DNA of 64,000 nucleotides from Chitinophaga skermanii (GCF_003259335.1 NZ_QLLL01000013.1:48261-112260), one strand, 5' to 3'; counted from the stretch's first letter, positions 27,484 to 36,786 are shown. Numbers and translations are program-made. Notes: generated by a model not told the origin, from the sequence alone.

Positions 27484-27819
27484 TTAAAGTTCTATTTCTG
27501 TCACGGGGTCCCAAAATAGCTTCTTAAAATCGACGATCTTCCCGTTCTTCACTTGGATACCTTCCGCGGCGAGTTTTTTTTCACGGGTACCATTGTCGCC
27601 ACTTAAATGACCACTACTATTTACTACACGTTGTACTGGCACGGCTGGTTTTTCGCCGTTAACGAACCCCATCGCTCGCCCTACCATGCGTGCACCCGAT
27701 TTAAGGCCCATTGCTTTAGCAACGGCACCATAGGTGGTAACACGCCCTTTGGGTACGCAGCGTACGATATCAAAAATGCCTTTATAAATATCGGTGGTGT
27801 TTGTGATTTTCTGCTTCAT
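27484..27819 (-). CDS. Alkyltransferase-like protein (MGMT fold, no catalytic Cys)
   Basis: A 111-residue protein with the DNA-binding domain of O6-methylguanine-DNA methyltransferase: VPKGRVTTYGAVAKAMG (residues 22-38) and the arginine-finger region SGARMVGRAMGFVNG. The active-site motif PCHRV is replaced by PVQRV (residues 61-65), so the alkyl acceptor Cys is missing (Gln63). That makes it an alkyltransferase-like (ATL) protein, which binds alkylated bases and flags them for nucleotide excision repair. A stand-alone gene; a near-consensus box TACTTTCG lies upstream at 27843-27850. Confidence 0.88.
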   Translation of the reverse strand: MKQKITNTTDIYKGIFDIVRCVPKGRVTTYGAVAKAMGLKSGARMVGRAMGFVNGEKPAVPVQRVVNSSGHLSGDNGTREKKLAAEGIQVKNGKIVDFKKLFWDPVTEIEL

Positions 27820-27876
27820 GGGTAATATATGATGAGATCACTACGAAAGTAAATGATTCCCACTAGCCAGGAAAAT

Positions 27877-27914
27877 AAAAAGGGTGGCTCAACGGTATTG
27901 AGCCACCCTTTTTT
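27877..27914 (-). terminator. Terminator of the TPR protein gene
   Basis: A long near-perfect stem (AAAAAGGGTGGCTCAA with TTGAGCCACCCTTTTTT) around ACGGTA. It is downstream of the gene ending at 27936. Confidence 0.85.
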
Positions 27915-27935
27915 ATATCGTAGATTCAAGAAGTA

Positions 27936-29192
27936 TTAGCCTCTTAAAACTTCTAATTTTTTCTTCACCTCGTCTACTTTCGCTTGTTGGTTTTTAATCG
28001 CGTAAATACGAGATAAAGCGATCAAACAGTTTTCGTAAGTAGATTTATCGCTTGGTTGGATTTCGCTACCCATTGCAGCATAAGAAGCATCCGCTTTCTC
28101 GAAGTAAGGTAATGCAACATCCATCAAAGAAAGTACTTTGGTGTTGAGGTCTTTACCTTTTTGAGAGTTTTGCGTTTTGCTATCCATAGCGTTCAATTCG
28201 CGTGAAGCAGCTGCTGCGCGGTTGAAGTAAACAGCGCCCAATTGGAAGTTCATGGTTGGGTCTGTAGGTTTGATGTCCAACGCTTTTTTGTAAGCAGCTT
28301 CTGCTTTACCCATCAATTCTTCTGCGTTAGCAGGACGAGCTTGGTCTTCACCTTTATCGTCGCGAGGGTTAGCGATGTTATCTAATTGGATGGCATAGTC
28401 AGATAATGTTTGGAAATCGTTCGGGTTGTCCGCCAATTTCTTCTCCATGATCGTTACTAACTCACCTGTTTTGTTTGTTTTACGGTAGTAGTTCAATTCC
28501 ATATCGCCAAAACGTTTGTCGTTAGGGAACAACTTCTTACCTTGCTCGATTGTTTTCAACCAACCGGCTTCGTCTTTTTTATCTTCATACAATTGGCCCA
28601 ATACTACATATAATGCAGGTTCGCCTTTGTATTGTAATTCAGCAGCTCTGCTCAATCTTTTGAAAGCTACATCAGATTGACCAGCTTGGTTAGCTACGTA
28701 ACCTGCGTAGAATACCATAGCAGTATCTTCAGCGATTGTACCACTTAAATTTTTGCTGTTAGTGAACTCAACAATTTCAAATGCTCTATTGAAGTTGTTA
28801 GAAGCTGAATCCCATTTTTGATCGTTCAAGAAACCGTAAGCGTGGTTAGCTACAGTAGCATATAAGTTGAACATACGGTTGTAAAGATCTAATACCGCTT
28901 CGTTGCTTTTAGGATTGATTTCTAACGACTTTTTGAAAGCATCGAACGACTCCATAGAAACGGCAGCACTTTTATCTTTCAAGGCAATTGCTTCCATGAT
29001 TTTACCTTTCAAGTACCATGCTTTCGCATCGTTCTTTGTTTTTTCGTTTTGAAGGGCAACATCAATGTCGGCGTTCGCTTTGTCGTAGTTCTTACTGTTG
29101 TAGTAATCTTCAGCACTGTTCACCTTTGCACGTTGTGCGAATACACTCATCGTAGCACCGCAAAGGAGAAGAGATACCATTAATTTTTTCAT
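27936..29192 (-). CDS. Exported tetratricopeptide-repeat protein
   Basis: A 418-residue protein with a signal peptide (ending VFAQR). It is built of TPR-like helix pairs throughout: AEDYYNSKNYDKANADIDVAL near the N-terminus, AWYLKGKIMEAIAL, AAYKKALDIKPTDPTMNFQLGAVYFNRA toward the C-terminus. It is probably a periplasmic scaffold for protein contacts. TPR proteins of this length are very common in this phylum and no specific partner is implied. It lies downstream of gyrA on the same strand, but the gyrA terminator (29250) separates them. Confidence 0.82.
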   Translation of the reverse strand: MKKLMVSLLLCGATMSVFAQRAKVNSAEDYYNSKNYDKANADIDVALQNEKTKNDAKAWYLKGKIMEAIALKDKSAAVSMESFDAFKKSLEINPKSNEAVLDLYNRMFNLYATVANHAYGFLNDQKWDSASNNFNRAFEIVEFTNSKNLSGTIAEDTAMVFYAGYVANQAGQSDVAFKRLSRAAELQYKGEPALYVVLGQLYEDKKDEAGWLKTIEQGKKLFPNDKRFGDMELNYYRKTNKTGELVTIMEKKLADNPNDFQTLSDYAIQLDNIANPRDDKGEDQARPANAEELMGKAEAAYKKALDIKPTDPTMNFQLGAVYFNRAAAASRELNAMDSKTQNSQKGKDLNTKVLSLMDVALPYFEKADASYAAMGSEIQPSDKSTYENCLIALSRIYAIKNQQAKVDEVKKKLEVLRG

Positions 29193-29249
29193 GTTAGCCA
29201 GATTTTTGTTTTAGTTAGCAGTTAAATTAATGAAACTTGTCATAAAAGC

Positions 29250-29275
29250 AATGGAGATGTTGTGGCATCTCCATT
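29250..29275 (-). terminator. gyrA terminator
   Basis: Perfect arms AATGGAGATG and CATCTCCATT around a 6-base loop, 24 bases past the gyrA stop; the T-tract after it is weak. Confidence 0.6.
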
Positions 29276-29298
29276 CTTTCAGTTATTTAAATATAAAA

Positions 29299-31899
29299 TT
29301 ACTCGTTTACAGGAGCTTCAGCTTCCTCACCGGTTGCCGACTCGTTTTCTCCAGGGTTGCTGTCGCTACTTTCAGTACCTTCTGCACCTTCCGTTAACAA
29401 CACATCACCCTCTTCCAACACCATTTCTTCTTCTTCTTCCCTATCGAGGCGTGCTACTGCTGCAATTTCATCTGCTTCATCTAAACGAATCAAACGAACC
29501 CCTTGCGTTGCACGTCCCGCTTCACGGATGTCTTTTACAGCCATGCGGATTGTGATGCCCGATTTACAAGTAATCATCAAGTCATTCTCTTCTGTTACGT
29601 CCATAATGCCTATCAAACTACCTGTTTTCTCTGTAATGTTAATGGTTTTAACACCTTTACCACCACGGTTTGTGATACGGTATTCGTCAACACTTGTACG
29701 TTTACCATATCCTTTTTCGGAAACCACCATCACGGTTCTTGAAGTGTCCTCTTTATCTACACAAATCATACCAACTACTTCATCGCTCTCGTTATCCACT
29801 TCAATACCACGTACACCAATTGCACCGCGACCAGTATCACGTACTGTATTTTCAGGGAACCTGATTGCTCGACCGCTACGGATAGCCATCATAATTTCGC
29901 TGTTACCGTTCGTTAATTTCGCTTCCAATAATTGGTCACCTTCGTTGATGGTAATAGCGTTTACGCCGTTCTGACGAGGGCGAGAGAACTCTTCCAACAA
30001 TGTTTTCTTGATGATACCATTTTTCGTACAAAGCACGATATAGTGAGCGTTAATATAATCTTTATCGCCGAGGTCTTTAATATCGATGATCGCGCGGATT
30101 TTATCATCAGCCGGGAGGTTGATGAGGTTTTGAATAGCGCGGCCTTTACCAGATTTTTCGCCGTCTGGGATTTCGTATACTTTCAACCAGTAGCAACGTC
30201 CTTTTTCTGTAAAGAACAGCATCGTGTGGTGCGTAGAAGCTACGAACAAATGTTCGATATAATCTTCTTCCCTTGTTTTACCACCGATCGCACCGCGGCC
30301 ACCGCGTTTTTGTTGACGGTAATCGTATGCAGAAGTACGTTTGATATAACCGAGGTGAGAAATGGTAATTACCACATCTTCTTCCGCGATGATATCTTCC
30401 ATACGCATTTCGCTAGCGAGGTATTGAATCTCTGTTTTACGTTCGTCACCGAAACGTTTCTTGATATCTTCGAATTCGTCTTTGATGATTTTGAAACGAA
30501 GACCTTCATCATTTAATACATCTTGTAAGTATTTGATGAGCTTCATGATTTCATCGTATTCTTCGCGGATTTTATCGCGTTCCATACCTGTTAAACGTTG
30601 TAAACGTAATTCGAGGATGGCTTTCGCTTGAATCTCAGATAGGCCGAAATTACTGATCAAACCTTCTTTCGCTTCGTCAGGCGTAGCTGATTTACGAATA
30701 AGGGCAATTACTTCATCGAGGTGATCGAGTGCAATTAAGTAACCTTGCAAGATGTGCGCTTTCTTCTCTGCTTCACGTAATTCGTATTGTGTTCTACGTG
30801 TAACTACTTCATGACGGAAGTCGATGAATTCGCTGATCATTTCCTTGATATTCAAGATACGTGGGCGACCTTTTACAAGGGCTACGTTGTTGATACCATA
30901 GGATGTTTGTAATTCGGAGTATTTATATAATTGGTTGATGATAACGTTTGGAATAGCATCGCGTTTTAAATCGATTACCAAGCGAATACCTTCACGATCC
31001 GATTCATCTCTTACATCAGAGATACCTTCGATCACTTTATCATTTACCAATTGCGCGATTTTCTGGTGAAGAACCGCTTTATTGATTTGGTAAGGCAATT
31101 CGTAAATAACTAATTTCTCTTTGCCTTTTTTATCTGTTTCTGTAGTGATTTTACCACGAACAACCACTCTACCATGACCCGTTTCGAAGCCTTGTTTCAC
31201 GCCTTCAAAACCATAAATAATACCACCGGTTGGGAAATCAGGCGCTTTAATGTGCTTGATAATTTCTTCTACGGTAATGTCTTTATTGTCAACAAATGCC
31301 ATACATGCATCCATCACTTCCGTCATGTTATGCGGCATAATGTTCGTAGCCATACCTACCGCGATACCAGAACCACCATTGATGATTAGGTTCGGAATAC
31401 GCGTTGGTAATACTACCGGTTCTTCGAGGGTATCATCGAAGTTGAGCGAGAAATCAACCGTATCTTTTTCGAGGTCTTCCAACATCGCTTCGGCGATTTT
31501 CTTCATACGCACCTCGGTATAACGCATCGCAGCCGGCATGTCACCATCAATCGAACCAAAGTTACCTTGGCCATCGATCAAAGGATAACGCATCGACCAC
31601 GGCTGTGCCATACGTACCATTGTAAAATATACGGCAGAGTCACCATGCGGGTGATACTTACCCAATACCTCACCTACGATACGTGCCGATTTTTTATGGG
31701 GTTTGTTATGGGTATTGCCCAGTTCGGACATACCGAACAACACGCGACGGTGTACAGGTTTAAAGCCATCTCTAACATCCGGCAAAGCACGACCAACGAT
31801 CACCGACATGGAATAGTCGATATAGGCCGTTTTCATTTGCTCTTCGATATTAATCTGTACAATTTTGCCTTCCTGCTGATTGTCCGTATTTTCTATCAT
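29299..31899 (-). CDS. gyrA: DNA gyrase subunit A
   Basis: GyrA, with GyrB, introduces negative supercoils by cutting and rejoining both strands. 866 residues is normal. The winged-helix and tower domain carries the catalytic tyrosine (Tyr127 in AAMRYTEV). The C-terminal beta-pinwheel has the GyrA box as QQKRGGRGAIGG, which marks gyrase rather than topoisomerase IV. An acidic tail rich in Glu follows. In the quinolone region (HPHGDSAVYFTMVRMAQPW), the Ser83 equivalent is kept (Ser88), but the Asp87 equivalent is Phe (Phe92). It is monocistronic, with a promoter box at 31944 and a terminator at 29250. Confidence 0.96.
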   Translation of the reverse strand: MIENTDNQQEGKIVQINIEEQMKTAYIDYSMSVIVGRALPDVRDGFKPVHRRVLFGMSELGNTHNKPHKKSARIVGEVLGKYHPHGDSAVYFTMVRMAQPWSMRYPLIDGQGNFGSIDGDMPAAMRYTEVRMKKIAEAMLEDLEKDTVDFSLNFDDTLEEPVVLPTRIPNLIINGGSGIAVGMATNIMPHNMTEVMDACMAFVDNKDITVEEIIKHIKAPDFPTGGIIYGFEGVKQGFETGHGRVVVRGKITTETDKKGKEKLVIYELPYQINKAVLHQKIAQLVNDKVIEGISDVRDESDREGIRLVIDLKRDAIPNVIINQLYKYSELQTSYGINNVALVKGRPRILNIKEMISEFIDFRHEVVTRRTQYELREAEKKAHILQGYLIALDHLDEVIALIRKSATPDEAKEGLISNFGLSEIQAKAILELRLQRLTGMERDKIREEYDEIMKLIKYLQDVLNDEGLRFKIIKDEFEDIKKRFGDERKTEIQYLASEMRMEDIIAEEDVVITISHLGYIKRTSAYDYRQQKRGGRGAIGGKTREEDYIEHLFVASTHHTMLFFTEKGRCYWLKVYEIPDGEKSGKGRAIQNLINLPADDKIRAIIDIKDLGDKDYINAHYIVLCTKNGIIKKTLLEEFSRPRQNGVNAITINEGDQLLEAKLTNGNSEIMMAIRSGRAIRFPENTVRDTGRGAIGVRGIEVDNESDEVVGMICVDKEDTSRTVMVVSEKGYGKRTSVDEYRITNRGGKGVKTINITEKTGSLIGIMDVTEENDLMITCKSGITIRMAVKDIREAGRATQGVRLIRLDEADEIAAVARLDREEEEEMVLEEGDVLLTEGAEGTESSDSNPGENESATGEEAEAPVNE

Positions 31900-31943
31900 T
31901 AGTTAATTGATTTACAAGTTTTTCTATTTAAGAAAAAGAAAAG

Positions 31944-31951
31944 CAAATATA
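31944..31951 (-). promoter_or_regulatory. Bacteroidota -7 box of gyrA
   Basis: TATATTTG on the minus strand, 45 bases before the gyrA ATG. Confidence 0.5.
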
Positions 31952-32281
31952 GCCATTCTAGGCCGTATTTAGGCGCTTTTGGGGCAAAATGTGAATAAAA
32001 AATACCGCGGTCAAATCCGTTTATTTTATGATATTGCGGTCAATTCAATTATTTAATTATGTTAATTTCGTATTATCTCTAGTTAATATACAATATTTAA
32101 ACAAATTTTTATATTGCGTGTTTATAATCTTGGCAAGACATTTGCCTCTAACCATGTGATAATCAATCGAAAAAACGGGATGAAAAATTGGTAGTGAACG
32201 GAAACGATTTTTAATAATTTCGAACATTCATAACCACCATTTGTTAGTTCCAATATAATTAACCACTTTCTATTACTATAT
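31952..32281. other. Divergent intergenic region, gyrA/saccharopine dehydrogenase-like gene
   Basis: AT-rich non-coding DNA. The word GCGGTCAA occurs twice 29 bp apart (about 32007 and 32036). No RNA gene or hairpin is seen; no clear promoter box for the rightward gene is found. Confidence 0.4.
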
Positions 32282-33610
32282 ATGAAGAATGTTCTACTGT
32301 TTGGTGCAGGAAAATCTGCAACATGCTTGATAGACTATTTACTTGCAAATGCCCCCAGGCAAAAATGGCATGTTACTGTGGCGGACAGTGATCTTTTATT
32401 GATTAAATCCAAAATCGGTAAATCTTACTACGCTACGCCTGCTGCTTTCGATATCAAGGATCAAACAGAAAGGCAAAAACTCATCCAGGAGGCCGATATC
32501 GTTATTTCGCTCCTCCCCCCGGGTTTACATATCATTGTAGCGAAGGATTGCATCCAGTTCAAGAAAAACCTCTTAACAGCCTCTTATATCGATGCGGAAA
32601 CACGCAAGTTGGCCAAGGATATCCAAAAAGCAGGGGTCCTATTCATGTACGAAATGGGCCTCGACCCAGGTATCGATCACATGTCGGCCATGAAGCTCAT
32701 CCACTCCATCGAGAAAAAAGGCGGGCAAATCTACTCCTTCAAATCCTACTGTGGTGGACTTATCTCGCCCGAAAGCAACGATAACCCATGGCAGTACAAA
32801 ATCTCGTGGAATGCCCGCAACGTAGTACTCGCCGGCAATTCTGGCGCTATCTACCGCGAAAAAGGAAAAATCAAAGAAGTAGGCTACCAACAGCTCTTCG
32901 ATCAAAATAAAACAGTGCAAATCCCCGGTTTAGGCAAGTTAGCCTATTACCCCAACCGCGACTCACTCGGCTATATCGACGTATACAACCTCGGCGAAAT
33001 CCCCACCTTCATGCGCGCTACCCTCCGCTTCCCAGATTTCTGCGAAGGCTGGAATGCTCTCGTGAAACTGGGCCTTACCGAGGATACCACGAAGGTGAAT
33101 ACCGATAACATGACCTGGTTCGATTGGACTACCCAGCACCTAACGCTCGACAAATCTGTCGCCCCTGAAGAAAGCCTTTCGGCTCATTTAGGCGTTAGCA
33201 GTAAGTCGAAACTCATCCGCCAAATAAAATATTTGGGTATATTAAGCGAAGAATTCGTTAACTTAGGAGAACAAACGAATGCAAGTGTTTTGCAGCAAGT
33301 GTTAGAGAGCAAGTTAAAAATGGAACCACACGATAAAGATATGATCGTGATGCTCCATGAAATCGAGTTCGAACGTCGCAACATGGCCACCAAGATGCAT
33401 AGTTATATGATTGTTCAAGGTGAAGACAACCTCCGCACAGCCATGGCGAAAACAGTAGGCTTACCGCTAGGAATTTTGGCCAAAATGCTTTTACAAGACA
33501 AAAAGATTGAATTAACAGGTTTGCACGTACCCGTGATGCCTGAAATATATTTACCGGTACTTCGAGAACTAGAAGACTTCGATATCCGGTTCGAAGAAAT
33601 CTTCGAATAA
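32282..33610 (+). CDS. Saccharopine dehydrogenase family protein
   Basis: A 442-residue protein with an N-terminal Rossmann fold (VLLFGAGKSATCLIDYL, residues 4-20) and a C-terminal saccharopine dehydrogenase domain. ADIVISLLPPGLH, LLTASYIDAETRKLAKD and the glycine-rich MYEMGLDPGIDHMSAM match the lysine-ketoglutarate reductase/saccharopine dehydrogenase group. In animals and plants that pathway degrades lysine; in bacteria family members also act in lysine or polyamine-type chemistry. A role in lysine degradation is likely but not shown. It is followed by a strong terminator. Confidence 0.85.
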   Translation: MKNVLLFGAGKSATCLIDYLLANAPRQKWHVTVADSDLLLIKSKIGKSYYATPAAFDIKDQTERQKLIQEADIVISLLPPGLHIIVAKDCIQFKKNLLTASYIDAETRKLAKDIQKAGVLFMYEMGLDPGIDHMSAMKLIHSIEKKGGQIYSFKSYCGGLISPESNDNPWQYKISWNARNVVLAGNSGAIYREKGKIKEVGYQQLFDQNKTVQIPGLGKLAYYPNRDSLGYIDVYNLGEIPTFMRATLRFPDFCEGWNALVKLGLTEDTTKVNTDNMTWFDWTTQHLTLDKSVAPEESLSAHLGVSSKSKLIRQIKYLGILSEEFVNLGEQTNASVLQQVLESKLKMEPHDKDMIVMLHEIEFERRNMATKMHSYMIVQGEDNLRTAMAKTVGLPLGILAKMLLQDKKIELTGLHVPVMPEIYLPVLRELEDFDIRFEEIFE

Positions 33611-33673
33611 CAACGCATTATTTCCTATGACACCCGCATGGTTTAAGAGGAAGATTGTTTTTTGTGAATGGGA

Positions 33674-33707
33674 AGAGGCTATACAAATGGTATAGCCTCT
33701 TTTTTTA
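33674..33707 (+). terminator. Terminator of the saccharopine dehydrogenase-like gene
   Basis: Perfect 11-bp arms AGAGGCTATAC and GTATAGCCTCT around AAATG, then a run of T. Confidence 0.85.
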
Positions 33708-33902
33708 TGTGCAATTCTTCCTACGTTTCAACCCTGATTTTCTACGTTCCACACTTTTATGCTTGACTTCCACTTCACCATAAAGTATTTTTATACCACA
33801 TTCTACCGCCATTGAATAGATATATTAAATACTTCGCCCTGCTGGTCGTGCTATGCGTGCAACCTCTTAAGAAACAGCACCATTCTAAAACCGCCCACAT
33901 AA

Positions 33903-33934
33903 AAATCCCGCCCCTACAAGTAGAGACGGGATTT
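33903..33934 (-). terminator. Terminator of the DUF1328 gene, family member
   Basis: AAATCCCG and CGGGATTT arms with CCCTAC/GTAGAG inside. In the minus-strand RNA the two mismatches become G-U pairs, so it works best as terminator of the leftward gene at 34094. Core matches the recurring GTCTCTAC-GTAGAGAC family. Confidence 0.6.
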
Positions 33935-34093
33935 ACCAATACGCTTCATCTTCCGTCACCAAACTCCTATGCCTTCAACACCATGAAAAACAGGTGCGAT
34001 AGGCTGTACAGCTTTAATTAACGGAATAATACAATTTCGAGGTGTAACGATATATCCAGTAAACTATTTACTGGTAAGGGTTTCGCGATCCCA

Positions 34094-34255
34094 CTACTTC
34101 CGCAGCAATGATCCCAACAGGGAAATCACGAATAAAACTACGAAGATGAAAAACAGGATTTTAGCAATAGATGCCGCACCTGCCGCGATACCACCGAAAC
34201 CAAAAATAGCCGCTATAATAGCGATAATGAGGAAAATGACTGTCCAACGTAACAT
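34094..34255 (-). CDS. DUF1328 small membrane protein (53 aa)
   Basis: Read directly from the sequence: ATG at 34255, stop TAG at 34094. The product starts MLRWTVIFLIIAIIAA and continues FGFGGIAAGAASIAKILFF. It ends in a second hydrophobic stretch and SLLGSLLRK. This is the two-helix DUF1328 (UPF0391, YtjA) pattern, including the GxxGIAxGAAxIAKxLF core. Family members are small inner-membrane proteins of unknown role, often stress-related. Length matches the family. It is short enough to be missed by gene finders with a 60-residue cut-off. Leftward terminator at 33903. Confidence 0.85.
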   Translation of the reverse strand: MLRWTVIFLIIAIIAAIFGFGGIAAGAASIAKILFFIFVVLFVISLLGSLLRK

Positions 34256-34475
34256 ATATCCAAGTTTTTAGGGTGAATAATAGATATCTACACATTAACC
34301 TAACCCTTCAATCATCCATACTTAACAAAATATATTCATAAAAGATGCCAGAATTTTTTGGCAGCTGGTGCAACCTTTTTAAAACCCAGTCGTCTTTTTC
34401 TTGTAAGCGCACCCAAATGGTGTGAATTGTCATTTGTTGAACGCGGGAACCCAATCCCTCGAAAAAACTATTTGT

Positions 34476-34844
34476 ATGCTCGAATTTAATCAACTACTCC
34501 AAGAAGACGGCGTTTTCAGCTATACCGAAAAAGGCTTCACCATTAAAGGTGACGGCAGCCATAAATGGGCCGATATTGCGGCGCTCTTCGGTTGTAAAAA
34601 CGATCGCTTACAGGATGATGAAATCAGCCTCGACCTCTTTTTTAAAAATGGAAAGTGTATGTCGATTACGGAATCTACCGGTGGATGGTTTAAATTTCTG
34701 AAGGCTTTACACACCCATATTCCCGGGGTGGACCCTAATTGGGATATGGAAATCGCCAATTCTCATGTGAAAACGAACCTCACGCTACTGTTCGACCGTG
34801 CTGGAAGGTCTTCTGCAGAAGCGGAGAAATTATATTATGCTTAA
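34476..34844 (+). CDS. Conserved-looking protein of unknown function (122 aa)
   Basis: I do not recognise the family. The protein is soluble, acidic, and has no signal peptide. Strand/helix alternation is seen (GVFSYTEKGFTIKG, SLDLFFKNGKCMSITESTGG, then the helical FKFLKALHTHIPG). The ATG at 34476 is preferred over the longer frame from 34422, whose extra 18 residues look random. The 3' end converges on the SUKH-type gene with a 23-bp gap. Such small mixed-fold proteins next to SUKH proteins occur in toxin-immunity neighbourhoods, but no toxin is present here. Confidence 0.6.
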   Translation: MLEFNQLLQEDGVFSYTEKGFTIKGDGSHKWADIAALFGCKNDRLQDDEISLDLFFKNGKCMSITESTGGWFKFLKALHTHIPGVDPNWDMEIANSHVKTNLTLLFDRAGRSSAEAEKLYYA

Positions 34845-34867
34845 ATCAGTGCTACTCTTTATTACAT

Positions 34868-35500
34868 TTATTTGAACTGCTCGAGAGAATCCAAACTCTC
34901 GTTCAACCACTTACTGTACCAACTATTAAATCCTACACGCTCTTCCGACGGGGTTTGCAATGGATAAATCCCGTTTTCACCCGCACGGTCATCAATCCAC
35001 ACATTTCCTGCTTCTACACCCGATACGACTAACAAAGTATATACACCATAGCCATTATGACAAATACGCATCGAGCCGGTCAATTGCTCGTCGTCGTAAT
35101 ACGATGTTTCCCAATGTTGGTAAGCGGCCGATTCAAAGAAGTTTTCATCTTCTAAATCGAAAGCCTGTTCCATATTCCATGCTTTCTTATGGGGAAATGG
35201 TTTGGCTAAGAAGCCATTATAGGTGGCTAAGTCGAGGTTCCATTTTTCGATGGGGAAAATACCATAGCCGGGTCCTGCACCACCGTTACCCATCTTCGAT
35301 AAGAAGTTGCGGTATTCCGTGGGCAATTCAATGTAATGCGCCTCTTCAAAGGCACGAATATCCTTTTCTCTTAAAGTTCTGTTGAGTTTGTAATGATGCG
35401 CTATTGATCCGAAAATTCTATACCGCACTTTACGGAATAGTCGCCAGCCGTCTTTCTTTCTTAACATGGCAAGTTTGCTGGCAAGTTCATTTGTCTTCAT
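34868..35500 (-). CDS. SMI1/KNR4 (SUKH) family protein
   Basis: The core IRAFEEAHYIELPTEYRNFLSKMGNGGAGPGYGIFPIEKW (given here in overview) is the SUKH hallmark: helix, LPxxYxxFL, NG-G-GYG, followed by strands. Length with the ATG at 35500 is 210 residues; a GTG at 35554 would add 18 non-conserved ones, so the ATG is preferred though not certain. SUKH proteins often serve as immunity proteins against polymorphic nuclease toxins. No toxin gene is beside it, so it may be an orphan or have another role. It may be read with the serine hydrolase upstream. Confidence 0.72.
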   Translation of the reverse strand: MKTNELASKLAMLRKKDGWRLFRKVRYRIFGSIAHHYKLNRTLREKDIRAFEEAHYIELPTEYRNFLSKMGNGGAGPGYGIFPIEKWNLDLATYNGFLAKPFPHKKAWNMEQAFDLEDENFFESAAYQHWETSYYDDEQLTGSMRICHNGYGVYTLLVVSGVEAGNVWIDDRAGENGIYPLQTPSEERVGFNSWYSKWLNESLDSLEQFK

Positions 35501-35562
35501 GGTAATAAAGTAAGAAAGCGTCGCCCCTGGCTCCAAAGTTGCTAATGTTTTCACGGTGAAAT

Positions 35563-36786
35563 TTATTTGTTAGGCTGAATAGTTTTCTCGTTCTTCCAAT
35601 TGTAGTCCTTGGCCACAGTATAAACGATCTCCTTAAAAATCCTATCGTTATCAGAATTAATCATAATTACAATGCCTTTACCCGTGGTGAGGCTTCCGCA
35701 GTAAAATGACCTAAAACCTTCGTTTGCGCCACCATGATTGAAGAATGGTGTATCCCCCCAAGCGCTTTCGAAAACGCCTAGCCCTACTTTTGTACCTGCT
35801 AAATAAGGGGTGACCATGGTGTGTGCTGTTTGTTGCTTAATGAATCCTTTCTTTTTGTTGTAAGATTTTTGAATCGCGATGATGAAATTTGCTAAATCGC
35901 TGGGCGTAGTCCATAAACCAGCCGCAGCTTGTTCCGGATAGATATGCCATTTGCCAGTTAAAGGCTTTCCTGTTACGCGGTATCCCACAGCTGCTTTATC
36001 TCTACATTCAACCGGTAACGGTTGCGTAAAAGTGCTATGTTTCATTTGTAACGGAATCAACACTTTTTTATCTAAAATAGTTGTGTACGGTAAGTTAAAT
36101 TGTTCTTCTAGAATTTCTTGTACAACTAAAATGCCACCGCCAGAATATTTAAAGCCAACATTCGGCTTTGTTACAAATTGCACAGCCGGGCTATTCGTTG
36201 GCGGCTTACCATTTAAAATCGCTACGGTACTTGTTGGCATTGGCTTACCCACTTCGTATCCTTCAAAACCATGTACGCTAAGACCGGCAGTATGACTCAA
36301 CAAATTAGCCAAGTTCACTTCATATCCGCGCGCAGTATCGGAAATAGGTAATCGCCAACCGCTTAAATACTTGCGTACGTCTTCCGTGAGTGATAATTTC
36401 TTTTCATCTACCAACTTCATTACGCACAAAGCGTTTACAGATTTACTAATAGACGCTGCTTGGAACATGGTAGTAGGCGTAGCTTCTATCCTATCTTCCG
36501 CGTTCGCGAAGCCGTATGCTTTTGCCCATTCCAACTTACCATTATTGATAACGGCGATAGACAAAGCATTTACATTATAATATGCCATTCTTTCCGCTAG
36601 GCTAGCGTATCCTGTTATGGAATCGGTTTTAGGAAAGAAAACTGCCAAATTTGTTTCTACAGCATCTATATGCGTTTGCACTTCTTTTGGAACAGGTTTC
36701 TGCCCGTACGCAGTGGCTATTTGACAGCCAATTATAAAATACACAATACCTAACAGGTGAATAAATCTCGTCGAAACGCAGTACAT
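35563..36786 (-). CDS. Serine hydrolase, class C beta-lactamase-like
   Basis: A 407-residue exported hydrolase of the beta-lactamase/DD-peptidase (S12) family. The N-terminal signal reads as a lipoprotein-like IIGC or a standard signal ending YGQ. The catalytic SxxK is SISK (Ser112-Lys115), the Tyr motif is YSGGG, and the third box is HGGANEGF. Substrates in this family range from D-Ala peptides to esters; antibiotic resistance cannot be assumed. It may be the first gene of a leftward pair with the SUKH gene (62 bases). Confidence 0.8.
   Translation of the reverse strand: MYCVSTRFIHLLGIVYFIIGCQIATAYGQKPVPKEVQTHIDAVETNLAVFFPKTDSITGYASLAERMAYYNVNALSIAVINNGKLEWAKAYGFANAEDRIEATPTTMFQAASISKSVNALCVMKLVDEKKLSLTEDVRKYLSGWRLPISDTARGYEVNLANLLSHTAGLSVHGFEGYEVGKPMPTSTVAILNGKPPTNSPAVQFVTKPNVGFKYSGGGILVVQEILEEQFNLPYTTILDKKVLIPLQMKHSTFTQPLPVECRDKAAVGYRVTGKPLTGKWHIYPEQAAAGLWTTPSDLANFIIAIQKSYNKKKGFIKQQTAHTMVTPYLAGTKVGLGVFESAWGDTPFFNHGGANEGFRSFYCGSLTTGKGIVIMINSDNDRIFKEIVYTVAKDYNWKNEKTIQPNK

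Noticed and set aside
33812..34021. A 69-codon frame with a signal-like start (NRYIKYFALLVVLCV).
   Set aside because: It begins with TTG, contains the terminator palindrome at 33903 in its middle, and shows no homology. The hydrophobic start is probably chance, though not wholly excluded.
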